A DNA stretch of 64,000 nt from Kappaphycus alvarezii (Eukaryota; Rhodophyta; Florideophyceae; Gigartinales; Solieriaceae). The notes under the pieces are model-generated. The model worked only from the letters and a program-made list of their open reading frames with translations. It searched no databases and was not told where the DNA came from. The stretch is from positions 248,001 through 312,000 of the forward strand of contig NADL03000094.1 in NCBI GenBank assembly GCA_002205965.3, given 5' to 3'. Position numbers and translations under genes: made by a program. The number at the start of each line of letters is the position of its first letter. Position 1 is the stretch's first letter. Positions 1 to 14,560 of the stretch are shown here, piece after piece.

Positions 1-3000
1 TTTACACCTCAAAATCCTCTTCGATGTTCAGATAATACATGTCTCCCCTGCTGCCTAGCATTGTTAGCTTGTTTCTGCTATTAAATAACAAGTACTGTCT
101 ATTTACAACCGATAATCGGATCCATCTTCCGATAGACTCAGAACCACTTGGAAATATATTTTACATTTTCGAGAATATCGGGTTACTCAAAACCTTTGGG
201 GTTAGAATTAAAGGTTACGCGCCATTTTTTCTTCCATATTATCCTTGTTAATGCCTATTTCAGATTAAAGGTCATCTTGACAGCCTCTTCAGTTACGTTT
301 TTATTAATAAAAGATTTACAAAAATCTTTTATTTTCAGGGTCGATGCAATTCTCTCATTACTAATGTAGAATAATCGCGGCGGAGAAGTTGTACATGTGC
401 TTAAAATAGCACTATATGTGGTAGGTAATTTCTTGGAGGCTGTTAGCTCGGGAAGTTGTACAGTTGGTGGGGTAAGTAGCTTCCTTTGGCGCGCTCCTGA
501 ATACTTGGGAGTTTTGGTGGCAGTAGACGGAGCGGAACCGATTCCGTCTAGGTCCTCAATCTGGAGCAAGCTGACAATTTTTGTGGAGTTTCACGAGGAT
601 CGAAGGCGTTCTTTATGGGGGGATATGGGTCTAATAAAGTCTTCGGGGTAGTATTTTCTTTTCTCAAAAGGGACTGGGAACGGCAAAGAAATAAGGGTGG
701 AGATTTTAATGCAAGGATAGTCTTCACTGTCGAATTTTGAAAGGGAATAAGGTTCATTCATGGTTGAATCAGTAGGCTGTAACATGAAAGGCTGTGAAAG
801 TTCTCAGAGAATGAAGGGGAGTGTATATTGAGCATCTTTGGAATATAAATTAAACAGAATGAAAATTCTCTATCGGAGATAAAAAGAACAAACTGAGAAT
901 GGAAAGAACCTTATTTTGAAGCGACTATACCACAGATATGGGCAATAACATTCGCGCAGATTCAAAAACCGTTTTTAATGGATGGCTTCCTCTAAAATAA
1001 ATTGACAACGACTGGCATTTTTACAGGCAACTTGGACCAGATCTTCGTAAAATTTAAAAGCAACACACATAGGTACTTTGTGTTAGATATCTAAAGAGAT
1101 GTTTCTTTGGAAAAATGTGTTAAAGGATAGATGACGTTAAATTAAAAGTATTGGATGACGAATATTGGTTATTCAGCAGCTTAAGCATTACTTTGTTTCC
1201 TATGAACTGCCCGAATACGCTGGTACGTTGATTTTGTTCTAGTTTCTAATGAAAATATAGTAATTAAAAGCAGCCAGTAGCTTCTATAGGCATCTAAAAC
1301 TGAACAGAAAAACGTAATTATTCTTAAATATGAATGGGCAGATTTATGCTGCATGCAAAGATTTTGGAGATAGAGAGGTACAGAAAAGATATTCCAAAGT
1401 AATTTGAAGGGCCTTAGACTGATCAAAGTGCACAATTGTTGAGTTCACCACAATAACACTTATCAAATTCGATTAGAAGGTGGAAAAGAGCCCATATAAA
1501 CTTCGTTTGGGTCATCATTGCTATTATAATTAATGTGTTTTATAACAGAAGATTTTCATCCTATGATAAACGTTTAATTATATTGTATCAAAATCAACAT
1601 CAATATTTTCTATATGAATTTGTATCAAGCTGTGTACTTGAAAATGACCATTCAGCGACAAGATAGAAAAATAATGTGTGTATATTGAGTAAGATGAAAA
1701 GATTCCACTCAATGACTATTCTAAAACCGTATGGGAATGTAAGGACTTGAAATTTCTTTTTGAGTAATAGAACTCAGTATCATATGTAAAGGAGATAAAA
1801 ATAAGGTCATTATTTATGTCAGCAGCCTTTTTGCACAGTAATGTTCGTCAAACAATGATACGTTTTTTGATTCAAAAAGGATTTCTATTGAGTTTCATTT
1901 GTTTAAAGTTTCGCTAGAAATTTCAGTAATATTAATGATAAGAAAGTTTAAAGGAAAGCAATGCAACAGTGCTATCTCTAAATATATTTGGGTCGACAAC
2001 TAATTAGTGATAAATTTACTAAAGTTTTTTATTGGTGCGAATGTTCTTTTTGAAGTTAAGACACTGCACAGTTGCCCATATTCAGAGACATACAATTAAT
2101 AAACCTCAAATGGTGTGAAATTGTGTAAAGGAGTCTAAGTGTGTTATGGTAATAAATGTAAATGTTCTACCTGAAATGTGTACATTTTGCTTATTATCAA
2201 AGAGAAATTAACGTACAAAATATTTAAGAAAGATACTAACATAAATTTAAGACATGAGACTTATCATATGTGGATTGAATTATCAAGAAAACATATTGAA
2301 ATAGAAGCCAGTAAGCTCATTTAGTGGAATTTGTGATGCCAAAGAATTCCCCAGAATTCCATATTATCAAATTCTTTGAGTAAAGTTCAAAAAGAAAGGA
2401 ACAAGAGCTAGGGATAAAATGGGGGAATTGGGAGTATAATGTCTTGCGATACTGCCTCAATGTGAGTCTATATTCCATGAGAAAAGGTTTTACGGCTAAT
2501 TTTTCGAATCAAATCAATTTTTCGCTTTTTGGAGAGTTTGTTTAAAATCAACTGCCTGTATCTTAGAAAAAAGAAAAACACCAAATAAATATGTTGAAAG
2601 CTTAAATTTCATTACCAGACGAAGTAATACTTAAGACATAGTAAGTACATACACCTTTCATTTTGTGTAGTTCAATATGTTTATTATAATGTTGTACAAT
2701 ATTACCGTAAAGGTATGGTTTTCGCTCTAGTAATATTTTTTTGTATGGACCATTATCCGAATACCCTTACAAATAGTTTGAGTATAGCTCTATGGTAATT
2801 ATACATTTGAACTTTTTTAAGTAATCCAGGTATATCCGTTTTTTATGAATACTGAGAACAGCACTGCACATTTCTATTAATTATATAATTACTCCACCAC
2901 GAACAACTTAAAGATTTTTGCCGCTCAATTTGTACATATTTTTCAGCACGACCTTATCAATAATGGGTAGAGAAAAATTCGAGTCGTACGTGAAAAAGTG

Positions 3001-6000
3001 GCTTAAGCATTTAATGATTTGATTAGTTCAGCAGTAGTTGGATATATTACTTTAATCAACGTCAACATAGCCAGAACAAAAGTGTAAGGTAAAACAGGTG
3101 TCATTGCTTAATTCATTTTCATAAGTCCAAGCTTAAAAATAAATGAAATATCACATCCGGTACTACCTCTATGTTCTTCAGGCTTTCTTATCAAATTATC
3201 ATGTTGCGCTCATAAAATGATTATCTCCGCAAACGAAATTAGAAACAAATTTTTCTCTATCTCTTCAATCCAATCTGTGCATCCCGTTATAGCTTTAGCG
3301 AAACTGTTCTTGGTGAAATTTCAACCTCTTTTGTTACAATTCAAGAAAGCATATTCTACTGGAATGACGGACGTCTTCGAGTAGAGACAAGCATCCAGAA
3401 GCTATCTTGGTTTAAATATGTCTGGTCTTGTGAAATTTCACAACATTATCAAGGAAACGATATAATAGAAACTCATTTACTCAGGGTACATAAAATATTG
3501 CAGAGATAGTTTAAGGCAATACAATGTCTTATATAAAAAATAACTCATATTTTTGCCGTTGACAAATTCTACACAATTTCAAGCGGTGTTTCGATATTAT
3601 ATGCGGCAGGAATTATGCTAAAAGCTTAGTTATTGATAACCACCTTGGATTTATTGATTACAGAATTTTTGGTATCATGTGGATGGTACATAACTAAATA
3701 GAATGCGTCACATTAAACATTAATAGGAGAAAACAAGCAGAAATAGGAGGAAAATACTTTATTCGGTTGGTAATATGTCCATTCATAAAGTCTAAAGGAG
3801 CAATGATGTCGTCATTGGAATTTCGAACAAATCTATATAAAAATTTTGATTAACATCCATAAAAACCATGAAAAATATTGATTAATATTTATAATTAGAT
3901 ATGTTTCGTAACAATCGTGATTTTGTGGAGTTCGTTTTCCACTAATCCTATTTGATAACTAATTTGAAGATTACGGAAAGATTTGGATACGAAATTGTGA
4001 GTGCAGTTGGAATAGTATTTAAAGTGCTTTAGAAATAACATTTTATACGGATATTTAAACATAATTGGTGCCTAGGGGAGCTGTATTTCAGTATGGTATA
4101 TTTTTGTGGCTTTACGTCTTCCGAAAAAGCTTGAGTACCTATAATCGAACAATACTGTGACGTTCTATGCGTCTTCCTCCATCTATGAAATATTGCTCGA
4201 GCATTAAAAATGATTGAGTAAGTTAAATTTTGCGTCAGGAGTAATTACGGGGGTATTTAGATACACTAAATATCCTCTGAAGTGATGCAATTTTTGGCTT
4301 TAGTCAGTCAAAATTCAGTGGCAAAAACATTTCAAAAACCTTTTAGGGGGAGCCAAAAATATTTCAACTAGCCATTTTCTCTCAAAAAGCGCATAAACTT
4401 TCTAAAAATGTGAGTTTACATATTTGACTGAGTGTAATTATTAAGGAAAAGTTTCTAATTCTAGAATCAGGCCATTTCTATTCTCCCTACTGGAAAAGAT
4501 GCGAGGTTAGGTTTTTACCTTTATCTTCTTTCAAAAGATTTATTTTCTGTTGTTCCAGTTTAAATGGATTTTCTCGACATTGGTGCGCTGTAACTGTCTT
4601 CGACAGCCCACCGCTCAGCAAAATAAGCCCATTTTGCCCATTTATACTTCTATCTAAAAGCGTTTTCAGAAACTTCCCTTTCTCGCATTGACATCTCCAC
4701 CTTTCTCCTGAATTTTGGTTCAATCCGTCTTGCAATGTTTTCAGGAAATAGAACACCTTACCCGATACTTTCATCATATTAAATATTTTTCTGCTAGTTT
4801 CTGCTCTTAATATTCACTGAAGTCCTTCTTATTTTTCTACAAGTCGATACGCTTTTCTGAATTGATGATTTAAAACTTTTCTGCCTTTCTCATTACCATT
4901 ACCATGCTTTAATTTCATTTTTCACTGTATTCTACTACTCAAAAAACCTTAAGTATCATTGTATCAGTATCGAATACTTTTGACAGTAATGAATAGGAAA
5001 AGGTCTTTTCGTATATATGAAAGTGTCGATGAGTTAAAGTTCTTCTTCGATTTTTCCCCAAACCGGGTGAAACGGCTCTAGAAGTCTCGAATTATATCTT
5101 AATTACGACCTTGTTCCATATTACAAAATTAATACCATATTCGGGCTCTTTCGTGGAATAAATGAACTGTGGGCCTAATAGGGATGGATTTACAACAATC
5201 AAAATTCTAACTACCGAATTGTTAGCTATTAACGGATACTTTGAAAAGAATATGGGAAGCATAATGGAGATTTGAGGTTTTTTTTGATAAAATACCGTCA
5301 ATATTGAAGTACAAAAAGTAAAATACGTAACATTGGATCTCTTCTTGTCTCTTAAATTAGGTAACAAAAATTACATACAAGAATACTAAATATTTGAACG
5401 CAGGACGCATTTTAAATAGCTAGAATATTTTCAGTAAAATAAATATTCTGCTAAATGATTTTATGGTGGAGTTCTGAAATCTTTTGCTTTTCAGAAAAAT
5501 TTTCAAAAATTTTTGCTATATTTATTTTATAATTCCTTTGCCTGAATTATCAAATATATCTTATGAAATTTCAGTTTTGTTTGGAGCCAGAATTTTTTCA
5601 ATTAAAATATTTTTGCGTTATGGTGCACTTAAGTTTCATAAAATAGTCGTTATTGGAGAGTTGAATTTCCGTGAATATAACTGAAGATATATATGTGATC
5701 GATTTTGAGATGAAAAATAATAAATTTGCAATACTTGAAACATTTAAAAATAAACGTTGAAGTATCAGAGATACCATTTCGACTAAATGTAAGATTCGGA
5801 AGAAACAATCAAAAGGTATATCAAGATAAGAGTCTTGAACTCCAGACAGATTATATTTATGAAAATCATGAAAATCTTCTATAAACAAGTCAATTTTAAT
5901 GATCGCGAAGTTCTTGTTATATATTTGAGAAACGCGCACTTCCTTGGAGAGCTTATATTGCAAATTTCGTCAAATAAACAACAAACATTAATGCACAAAC

Positions 6001-7340
6001 TATGTTAACAGTTCTTGAGACTGTAATGATACCTTTTGGAAGTGAGATGTTCTATGTTACTTAAGGCATTCATCCCCTCAAATGCGTTATGAAAAACAAG
6101 GATGATTTTTACAGATTTCTACTTACGTATAGCTTACCGCTTGAGTCTGTAGTAGAATTAAACTGTTTAAATATATGTCTACAACTGCATTCAGGGTTAC
6201 CCCCATACCTGTTCACTTCGCCTATCTTTCTCGTCCTTCCTCGCTGACACAACGCTTCCTAGAGTTGTATGCCCAGGGAAATTTCGAGAAAGTTTTCAGA
6301 TGTGATGACAAATCTGATATTTGAACCGGATAGGGATCTTTTTTCCACGGAAAAAGAAGGTTGCGACTTGGGTTGACTTAATACCTTCCGCTGCAGATAA
6401 TGGAGAAAGAGGTATTCAAGACGTTCAACTCACCTAGATATCAGCCATACCATCAGGTTTTCGCCAAGCTCACCAGAATCCTATGGGCGAATCACAATAA
6501 CAAGGAAGGATAGAATACAAGCAGGACAACCAATTTAGACCTGGAAAAGAGATTTTGGACATGATCGCTTAAATTAATTTCATCGTCGAGAGTACCCATC
6601 TGATTGAATCTTAAGAAAACCTTTCCAAGCGTGAGAGCAATGATTTTTTGAGCTTTCATGTGTCATTGGTCGGCGCACTTGCCGTCTCATAACTGACCAA
6701 ACCAGAATCGACATGTCAGTCTCAAATCGAAGACCCACTGGAAGTTATCTTGCCCTGTAAAACCCATTTCTCTGAAATTCTACTTACTAATTCCCAGCTC
6801 CGAAATATTGGAATGGCAGAGGAACGATGGAAGGAGAGCGATAATTTTGGAAAAAGATTTACGTTGACTTTGGAAGAGGCAAAGATGATATCCATAAGTA
6901 ATAGAAAACTTGCTGTTCTGAGCGGACGATCCTCTTAGAGTTCTAATTATACCAGGTAACTGTCGATCAGAAAAACTATTAGATGTTTTGGAGAGGTACT
7001 ATGACACGTGTCCTCCAATTGATCGCCAAAAAGATGCAGTTAAGATAAACTCGGAATTGAGAAGAAACTCGAAGTGAAAGAATAGTCGCTCATGGTCAAT
7101 TTTTCTCTTTTATCAATCACAATAGTTGATTAATGGTTACTTTACAAACATTTTTTCGGCGCAAGACGTTTGTTATCACTGTCTCATTTTATGAGATTCT
7201 CGCTGAGGAGCTCATTGAAAACAAGTTTGATTCAATATCCCGTTGAGCATCTAATTGAATAGGAGATGATGATGGTGACACGTCTATGGATCCTTCTGAC
7301 GGTACTGGTACCTATCTTGCAGTGAAAAAAAGAGGAGGAA
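1..7340. other. AT-rich stretch without recognisable genes
   Basis: The sequence is AT-rich with only short, low-complexity frames. The longest, 5598-5963 on the minus strand (121 codons), is Ile/Phe/Ser-rich and shows no motif I recognise. Another short frame at 4487-4777 (minus) also lacks a recognisable domain. I see no RNA gene, no long terminal repeats and no clear tandem repeat. The most likely content is old, unrecognisable mobile-element debris. Confidence 0.5.
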
Positions 7341-7344
7341 GCTA

Positions 7345-8130
7345 GGTAATGGTGAGTACAGCAACGCATCTTACCTTGGTCGCTGACAGGTCAGTGAGGT
7401 CAGTGAGGGGAACCTTATTTGCTCTAAATACCACAAATATGTCTTTGTCTATATTTTTATCTATCATGCGTGCACAAAATGTTGTTGCTTTATGGATAAA
7501 TTGCGCGCAGATCACTATATGAATCTTAACTAGGATACAAGGGTGAAGGAATTTAGTCTGTACTCTCTTAAGTAAAAGTAGAAATTGGTCTGGGTTCTAT
7601 TTCTATGGCCCTTTACTTTTTTCAGCTGCGTTATACTACGTGCAAAGCTAGCTGCTGTCTAATGCGTACCGAATCATCCCGTTACGAGATGTCACCGTAT
7701 TCTGTCTCATTTTTAAGAGGAAGCATAATGGCGCACTAAAAAAGCAACTTTTTGACATTAGTCGAGTTTCTAACGCAGTTTTCGGTCCAATTACAATAAC
7801 CCATTGAGAGCTGAACCCTTAATCTTTTGGCAGCAACCTACGATTCGCACCATACGTCAACATCCCAGTGATGGATGGATGAAGTTTTCATGAGTTATTT
7901 AAAGTTCAATGCTATTGCATCTTACTAAGGAGGGTAGAAACTAGAGATGAGGTGTATGCTGTAACTAGTACTCTTCGTGCTAATGTTTTTTAGTACAAAA
8001 TATAGGGCCTTAAAAAATTGACTACTACAGTATATTACTGCAAAAAATAAAGTTTAGCCCCGTATGGGGTCAAAAATTTCTTCATATGAGGACAACATTA
8101 TGATGAATAGACGCTAGCTAATACAACGGT
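7345..8130. repeat. Diverged dispersed repeat, copy 1 (about 0.8 kb)
   Basis: This segment aligns by eye, with gaps, to 16365-17130. Shared landmarks in the same order are a 'TGGTCGCTG' block, 'ATGGATAA.TTGCG', 'GCAAAGCT.GCTGCTGTC', a 'GTCGAGTTT' block, a 'GAGAxxTGAAC' block and 'AAAACATTATGA..GATAGAC.C'. Both copies lie in the same orientation. The copies differ at many positions, so this is an old family. No terminal inverted repeats or target duplications were seen. Confidence 0.55.
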
Positions 8131-11100
8131 AGAAGAGAACAGGATTTTTGATACAGGTATAATCGCATTGAACAGAAAATAAGAAGAAGAAAGTGTTATC
8201 TGAAGTCTTACATAATTGAAATGAATCATGCAATTACTTCTATTTAAACAATTTTTTAGTTGATGGTAACCATGAATAGAGCAAAAACATAAGTTACTTC
8301 ACGAAATTTCCGGAAGTGGTCTTCTGTGTGAGAACAAGTCTTCTATTTTCGTGTCCGTCAAATACTGAAATCTACAAGTGAGTATTGCATTCCTTAAAGC
8401 GTTTGAATGGAACGCTTTTGAAATTATGGTTTTGAAAGAATATGTGGCCATTATTTACAATTGAATAAAACTGTTATGTAAGCAATTTGTTTTGATAAGG
8501 AATGATATTCTATCGAATTCAGGCAAAATATTTTTAAAACTAGTTCTAAATCGAATAAGTTCATTCGAATATTGAAATAGTCAACAAGAATCGTTCAAAA
8601 TGATATTCCTTCACCTTCCGTATAAATTATGCAATTAAGCCCGGGTGATATTTTTTTATTTACTTCAAGAGAAAATCCCTTAAAATACAAACACTTCCGT
8701 TAATGTTCAGTTCGACAATTCAAATTTAATTCTTTTAAATTTTAACTATTTATCATTTAAAAAATACTTTTCATATTTCCGCTGTGGCGTTTCTGCTCCA
8801 GTTACTACTATATTCACTTAGTTTAGTATTCAAATGAAAAGTTGCAACACATTTCGAATATTTCATGTAAAGAAAGAAAGTTTTATTATTTTTTTGTTCC
8901 GCTTTAAGGAATAAATACAAATTCAAGCTTTTGTTGCAAAACGTTTTTAGACATAAGAAAATGCATTCTTTCAATCAAGGAAAAATGAAAAATTGATGGA
9001 GATATGTTCAGGTGTAATTTTCGTTTCAGAACATTTTTGTTGCTGTTCAATACTAGAGCGATTCAAAAAGGATATATATGTATAGATTTGGCCATCTGGA
9101 TACCTGAAAAATGCTTATACTGCTTGTTAAAAGCTAGTGAAGTTGGTAAAAATTTTGGAAAGACTCCATACTGTATTTGAAATGAAGTTCTACCTACTTT
9201 ATAAGTACTATACTTCGGATTTAGGCGCGTACTGGGGAAGAATGCAACCAAAAATTCTTTTCAATGGGCCAGGCCCATTCGAGGTTCTATTTATAGCTCC
9301 CACGTACAGAGTCTATTCCCGCGTAAGGTCGTAATTGATTTTAACACCCAAAAAATTAAGCTGATAACAAAGGTCCCAAAAAGTTCCTTTCTACAACTGA
9401 AGGAGTAGTGAGAATATGTTCTTAATGTGAAAAATGTAAAACGGGTCTATTAAGTTACAATGAAGAGCTAGAACTATGTGGAAACTGAGGAAATTTATAC
9501 GAGTGCATTCCTCACATTTTCTATAACTATCGTAGGCAACGTGGCTTTTCTTTATTCTTCCGAAAAATATATTTTGAATTGGATTTCAGAAACAACATAA
9601 GAGAAATTCTTTGTGAAACATCATGGTCTGACCAGAAAGTTTCAATTTTATTTCGAACTTCTACTCTGCCAGTAAATACAATTTATTGATTCTCCTAAAC
9701 TCTCCTATCTCAATTTAGTCAATAAAAATAATATCGGACTAGTTATGCCGCCGCTACAATTCCTTTTTACTATAATACATTATCATAAAGTTCTGTAAGC
9801 TTCTTTCCTTCTTTTCCAGAAATCACTGAAAGAAAAAAAATAAGGTCAAATTTGCTGATGTAAAAATCAGCAGAAATACAGGAGGGTCTCAATGGCTTGT
9901 TTGAAGTGATGATGATCCTACATTATTATCAGTAGGAGCGGTGAAAATCAGAACCAGCTTTATTATTTTTTGAAATATCACTACCATTAATTTTGGCCTT
10001 AGAATATGAGCGGAGATCCTATAGAATGCGATGTGACTGTGTAGTGCTTAAACGGAATTTAAATCAGTAGGTGAGCTAAATGCTGGAAGTTGGAGCGGTC
10101 TTTCACTCGATGCATATCTACACTAATATCATGTGATACCTGGGTAATTTACAGTTTTTGGCTATCATTTTGGAGGTTTGAAGCAAACAAAGCTAAATGA
10201 ATCATTGACCAGTTAAGAGGCAAAGTTACTCGCAATATTTTTGCTAAGAAATGGAACTGGAGCTCAGCTTTACATTCAAATTTGCATCCGAGGCTTTTTC
10301 TATCGAAATGGGAAGTCATTTTTGTAATTTAATTGCAACATTACCTATTTTCATTTAATATTCAAATGATGATAAAATTTTCAAAAGGTGCTTTTCCGTA
10401 ACTCATCAAGCCACGTTCAGTTGATACAGAGCTATTCGCAAGAATCCCAACATTGGGAAAGATGATCGGAGACATATTCTACAAGACAGCTCCGTTTAGA
10501 TTTATTTTCTGCTAATCTTCTTGACAAATTACTGAATGATTTTCGCGCAGTAAAAGCTGTAATGGAGATGCCAAGGATTGATTCAGAATAGCTTCGCCCT
10601 AAGTTATAGATTAATACCGGAAAAGTGTACTCAAGTCACAAATTTATGGGACAAAAACTTATTTATCAATGTTAAGATTTTGAAAGGGTATAGGAAGAAT
10701 ACCGCTAGCAGCCGAATTGCTGCATATTATGCGTTTATCGAGGAAAGAGTATAGGAAAAAATAGTCAGCACTTCGAAATTGATCAAGTTTGAGTCTCACA
10801 TTCAACTGTCCCACTTTAAACAACGCCATGAGGCATGAATGCTCAAGATATGATTACAAAGTTATTTCTCAGATACACTGATGAATTTGGAATTCTTCCG
10901 GAAGGGATCTCAGCTCTATACTTATTCGTTCTAAATTTCCTCGCGATTCGCATTCCATGTGGATCACATCAGAGCATTCATGATATTCTCAATATCTTCT
11001 CCAATTTTCGCATGACCGATGTAACTTTTCCAATATTATGCCTGTTTGTAAGTATAAATGAATTAAAATCCATTATCTGAAATTTAAGCAGATGTGGAGG

Positions 11101-14100
11101 TATTTATTCGTCATTAGTGGAGATAATTCGGTTGCCAACATATCTCTTACAGATATCTCCAGCTAAATTTTTCTGCATGATAAAAACTAGACTGATAATT
11201 AATAACTGTCGGAAACACCTCAGGGCTTGTACAGCATGCAAAATAGTTGAAAGAATGACAGGCACTGATCTATCTCTTTTAAGCTTGAAAAACCCTAATC
11301 CCGCAATATGTAACTTTGATGACCGAAGTTTCGTGCGAGATCGTGACTCAATGAGAGAGCATACATAGATTCTTTCGCTTTCTTATATTTCGTATAAAAT
11401 AAAAGAAAACGAGTTGAAGTAAAGAACAGTAATGCACTTTTCAGGATGTGAAGGATAAAACTGTAATTTGGAATCCCTTCAGCGATTGAATTTCATTGCT
11501 GGGTTTTACATTTCTTTTAAAGTCTCCAACATCTGAAATTTGCATCCTATATGGTCAAGTAAGCCCCGCAAAAAATGAGGCGAACAAAAACATATTTTAT
11601 TTCCTTACTCATAAATCGCCGTTGCTTAGAGACAGGAAAAGACAAAATCTTCATGAGAAGCGCATATAAAGCAACTAGACCAGACCAACTAGCTTCTCAA
11701 ACGATCTCTATATATTTTGCACCCCTTCTTCCAGTAACAGCGAGGTTTTTTGATATTTTTAAGTAATCTAGAATATAATCGCGAGGATTTCTTCGTATTT
11801 TCTACTTTTGATGTATCTTTCTTGCTGTAAAACACGTACTTGTTGTTTTGGTTTTGATCATTTCTTCCCAGCCTACTCAGCGCTTCACCTTCTTGAAAAA
11901 ATGAAACCATATCAAAAGCTCTTGATCTAATATAATTTGTACGCCCATTTAATTGTTTTTATCCGTTCTTTACTTCCAACGGGGAACCAAGCGGAACATA
12001 TCTCCCCTTTTCCTCGTACCTTGACAATCCCACGCCCTCTTACAGGTGTTCAGAAGTTCTGATTTTATCTACTCGCAGAGCGAATTGCCCTAATGTACAA
12101 TGTACAAGGTTGCTACGTCCAATAAAACAGAGACGATAAAATATCGCGAGACTGAAATCGCGCGACACGGCCTCAAATTATTTTGGGTCACGGCACGACA
12201 TGAAAAAATAACGGACTACAGCACTCGACCACTACCACATTTTGGTTCCCGCTAGTCTCCCATCTTCCCGTGGAACCCACAAGCACGCCACAAACTCCTC
12301 AGCTACCGTCTGGTTAGCGACCAATCGGCCGACTAGCGGCCAATATACACCCGAAGATGCAATTTACTTTACCTTCCAACAACCTTATCTCGAAGTGGTG
12401 TCCCCTTTCCTCCAACAATTGTTCGTACCGAGCAGCTAGCCTTTTTGAGCACTGGTGGGCGTGGCCCTCGCAATAATATCGCATGAGAGGCCACGCGAGT
12501 TTCCCGCGGTGGGAAGAGACCCTCTACAGTACCAATTTCGGACATTATGCGCCTACTGGCGGAACGAACGTCTATTAAAAAGCTGCTTTTCCTCAGTAGG
12601 GAGAATCGGACTCCTTACACTATCCATAACGATTCTCTTGGGATTTCTTCGCATCTCGTATCGCATCAGGAGTCCCCTGATCTCTTCGGAACCCATATCA
12701 AGGATTACGTAACCCACTGCGTTGGTGACGAAATCACTGGAGAGGACGACTTCCAACTTGGTCGTACAGAGTCTCAACATGATTCTCGCGCCCATGCTTC
12801 AGCATGGAGAAGAATAGGCCATCAGCACCTTTCGCTGGGATTAGAACACTAAAACCTATCGAAGGGTTGATATGGACAGTGAAGGAGAGTATCTAATCAT
12901 GTTCTATATTTTAGCATTCCCCAGTCCCCAAGAACCTGGTGGCCACTCAATCTCCTGTCGGGTTAGGCTCTCTTTAGTATGAAAACCTCCAAACAGCTCT
13001 GCCTCAAGCGTTCATAATTGGTTCCAACCTCATCCTGGCCGTTCCCTTCGGCTTTTCTCAATTCTTTCGGCAGAGCCACGTTATTTTCTAGATTCTTTTC
13101 TGGTATCACTGCACACCGAAGTCACATTCCGCGATGTAGCTGATTTTGCATCAGGTTATAGATCTCAAATACGGTCTAAACGCTGGGTGCTCATTATATG
13201 GAATATAGTGGTTTAAATACTATAAAGTGATAATCGAGCTTCAATGGCCTATATTAAGCGCAAGATACGCATTACGAGCCTTTGGGATGCTCAAAATTAT
13301 GCTTTTACGTGTCATTACTTCTCTATCAAGTCTGGAGTATTAATTTAGACCTAAATAAGACGTTAAAACGTCATGTCAGTATTAGCTTTCTGAATATCCA
13401 GGGCTCTTGCGGGTGCAACGTGTGTTTAGACGAGCATCTAGACCCGTCAAATCTGAGTTCCGTATAAATCCTGTCCTGTGACACTTTAATTTTCAAGATC
13501 TCCGTGATTTTATTGGCCGTAATTCTTCATTCGTCTCGTTTTTGAGGTCTGAAAGGCGGTGCTCGCGAATTTAAGGAAGCTCATAAGAGACGTCATGGTC
13601 GTAACTACTTTTTTACTCAGTAGCGCAGGCGGAGGAGGCAGTAGCGCTGCTCTCTACTTACTCAGGATTCAAAGCTTCACTCAAAAGTTTTATTGATACC
13701 TCTCAGTGCTTCTTTAGTACTGAACCTTCTTCGGCGAATTCTTCTCGGTCATTGTACTTCGAGCTATTCGATATCAAATTATACTTCTCTTACTTCATTG
13801 ATTTTTCAGCTTTTCTTAGATGATTAAATTGGCAAGTCTTTTCGTATAAAGCTAGATTCGGTGCGAATTGATTCCATTCAGCGTAACGCCACCAGTAGCG
13901 ACATGATCTCTTAGCCTGGGTGGGTAGAATTAATCACACGGCATGGCCCGTAGTAAATAAAATTCGAAGGCTGACAAATTGCGCTTGTTTTCAGTAGCCG
14001 CCCATCTCCGTGTGCCACCAAAACGTAGTCTTCAAATTCGAACCCTTGAAGGTTTCCGCTGGCCTTAAGGGGTCGGTTATACTTCTATACAACAGCATCT

Positions 14101-14555
14101 CGTGTTGCGGAACCTGCAAGGGTATCTATATGCCGATGTAGGGGGCCCACATCATTGAGAAATGTTAAAAAATTTCTGGCTAGCATCCTCAGATTGTTCT
14201 CATACATCAGTCGAGAAGGGGAAGGGTCCTCACTTCAGTCGCATCTGCAGATAACCATATAGAACTGTAGGAAGGACTTCTGCCCAGATACTCGCACCGC
14301 TAAGGACCGACCTCTTGATTGTATGATTGATAGTTATCATCATTATCTCCGAGCGACCGTTTTTCATCAGTGAGTTAGGAAGCATCGCCTTTCAATCGAC
14401 TTTTTCTTTTTCATTAAACTCTTGCACCGAACCCACCATAAACGCCATCGCACTAACTGAGACGAACATTTAACGGTCCGAACGGTAAAATTATCTCTCC
14501 TTTGATGAATCTCATCTCTCTTTGGCATACAAATCCGCTGTAGCCCCAACCCTGC
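8131..14555. other. No recognised genes; mobile-element debris likely
   Basis: Most of 8.1-12.0 kb is AT-rich with short frames only. From about 12.0 to 14.5 kb the composition is more GC-rich. An 80-codon minus-strand frame at 12553-12795 overlaps a 101-codon plus-strand frame at 12547-12852; neither shows a motif I recognise. The compositional change at about 12 kb may mark the edge of an inserted element, but I found no boundary repeats. Confidence 0.35.
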
Positions 14556-14560
14556 TACAT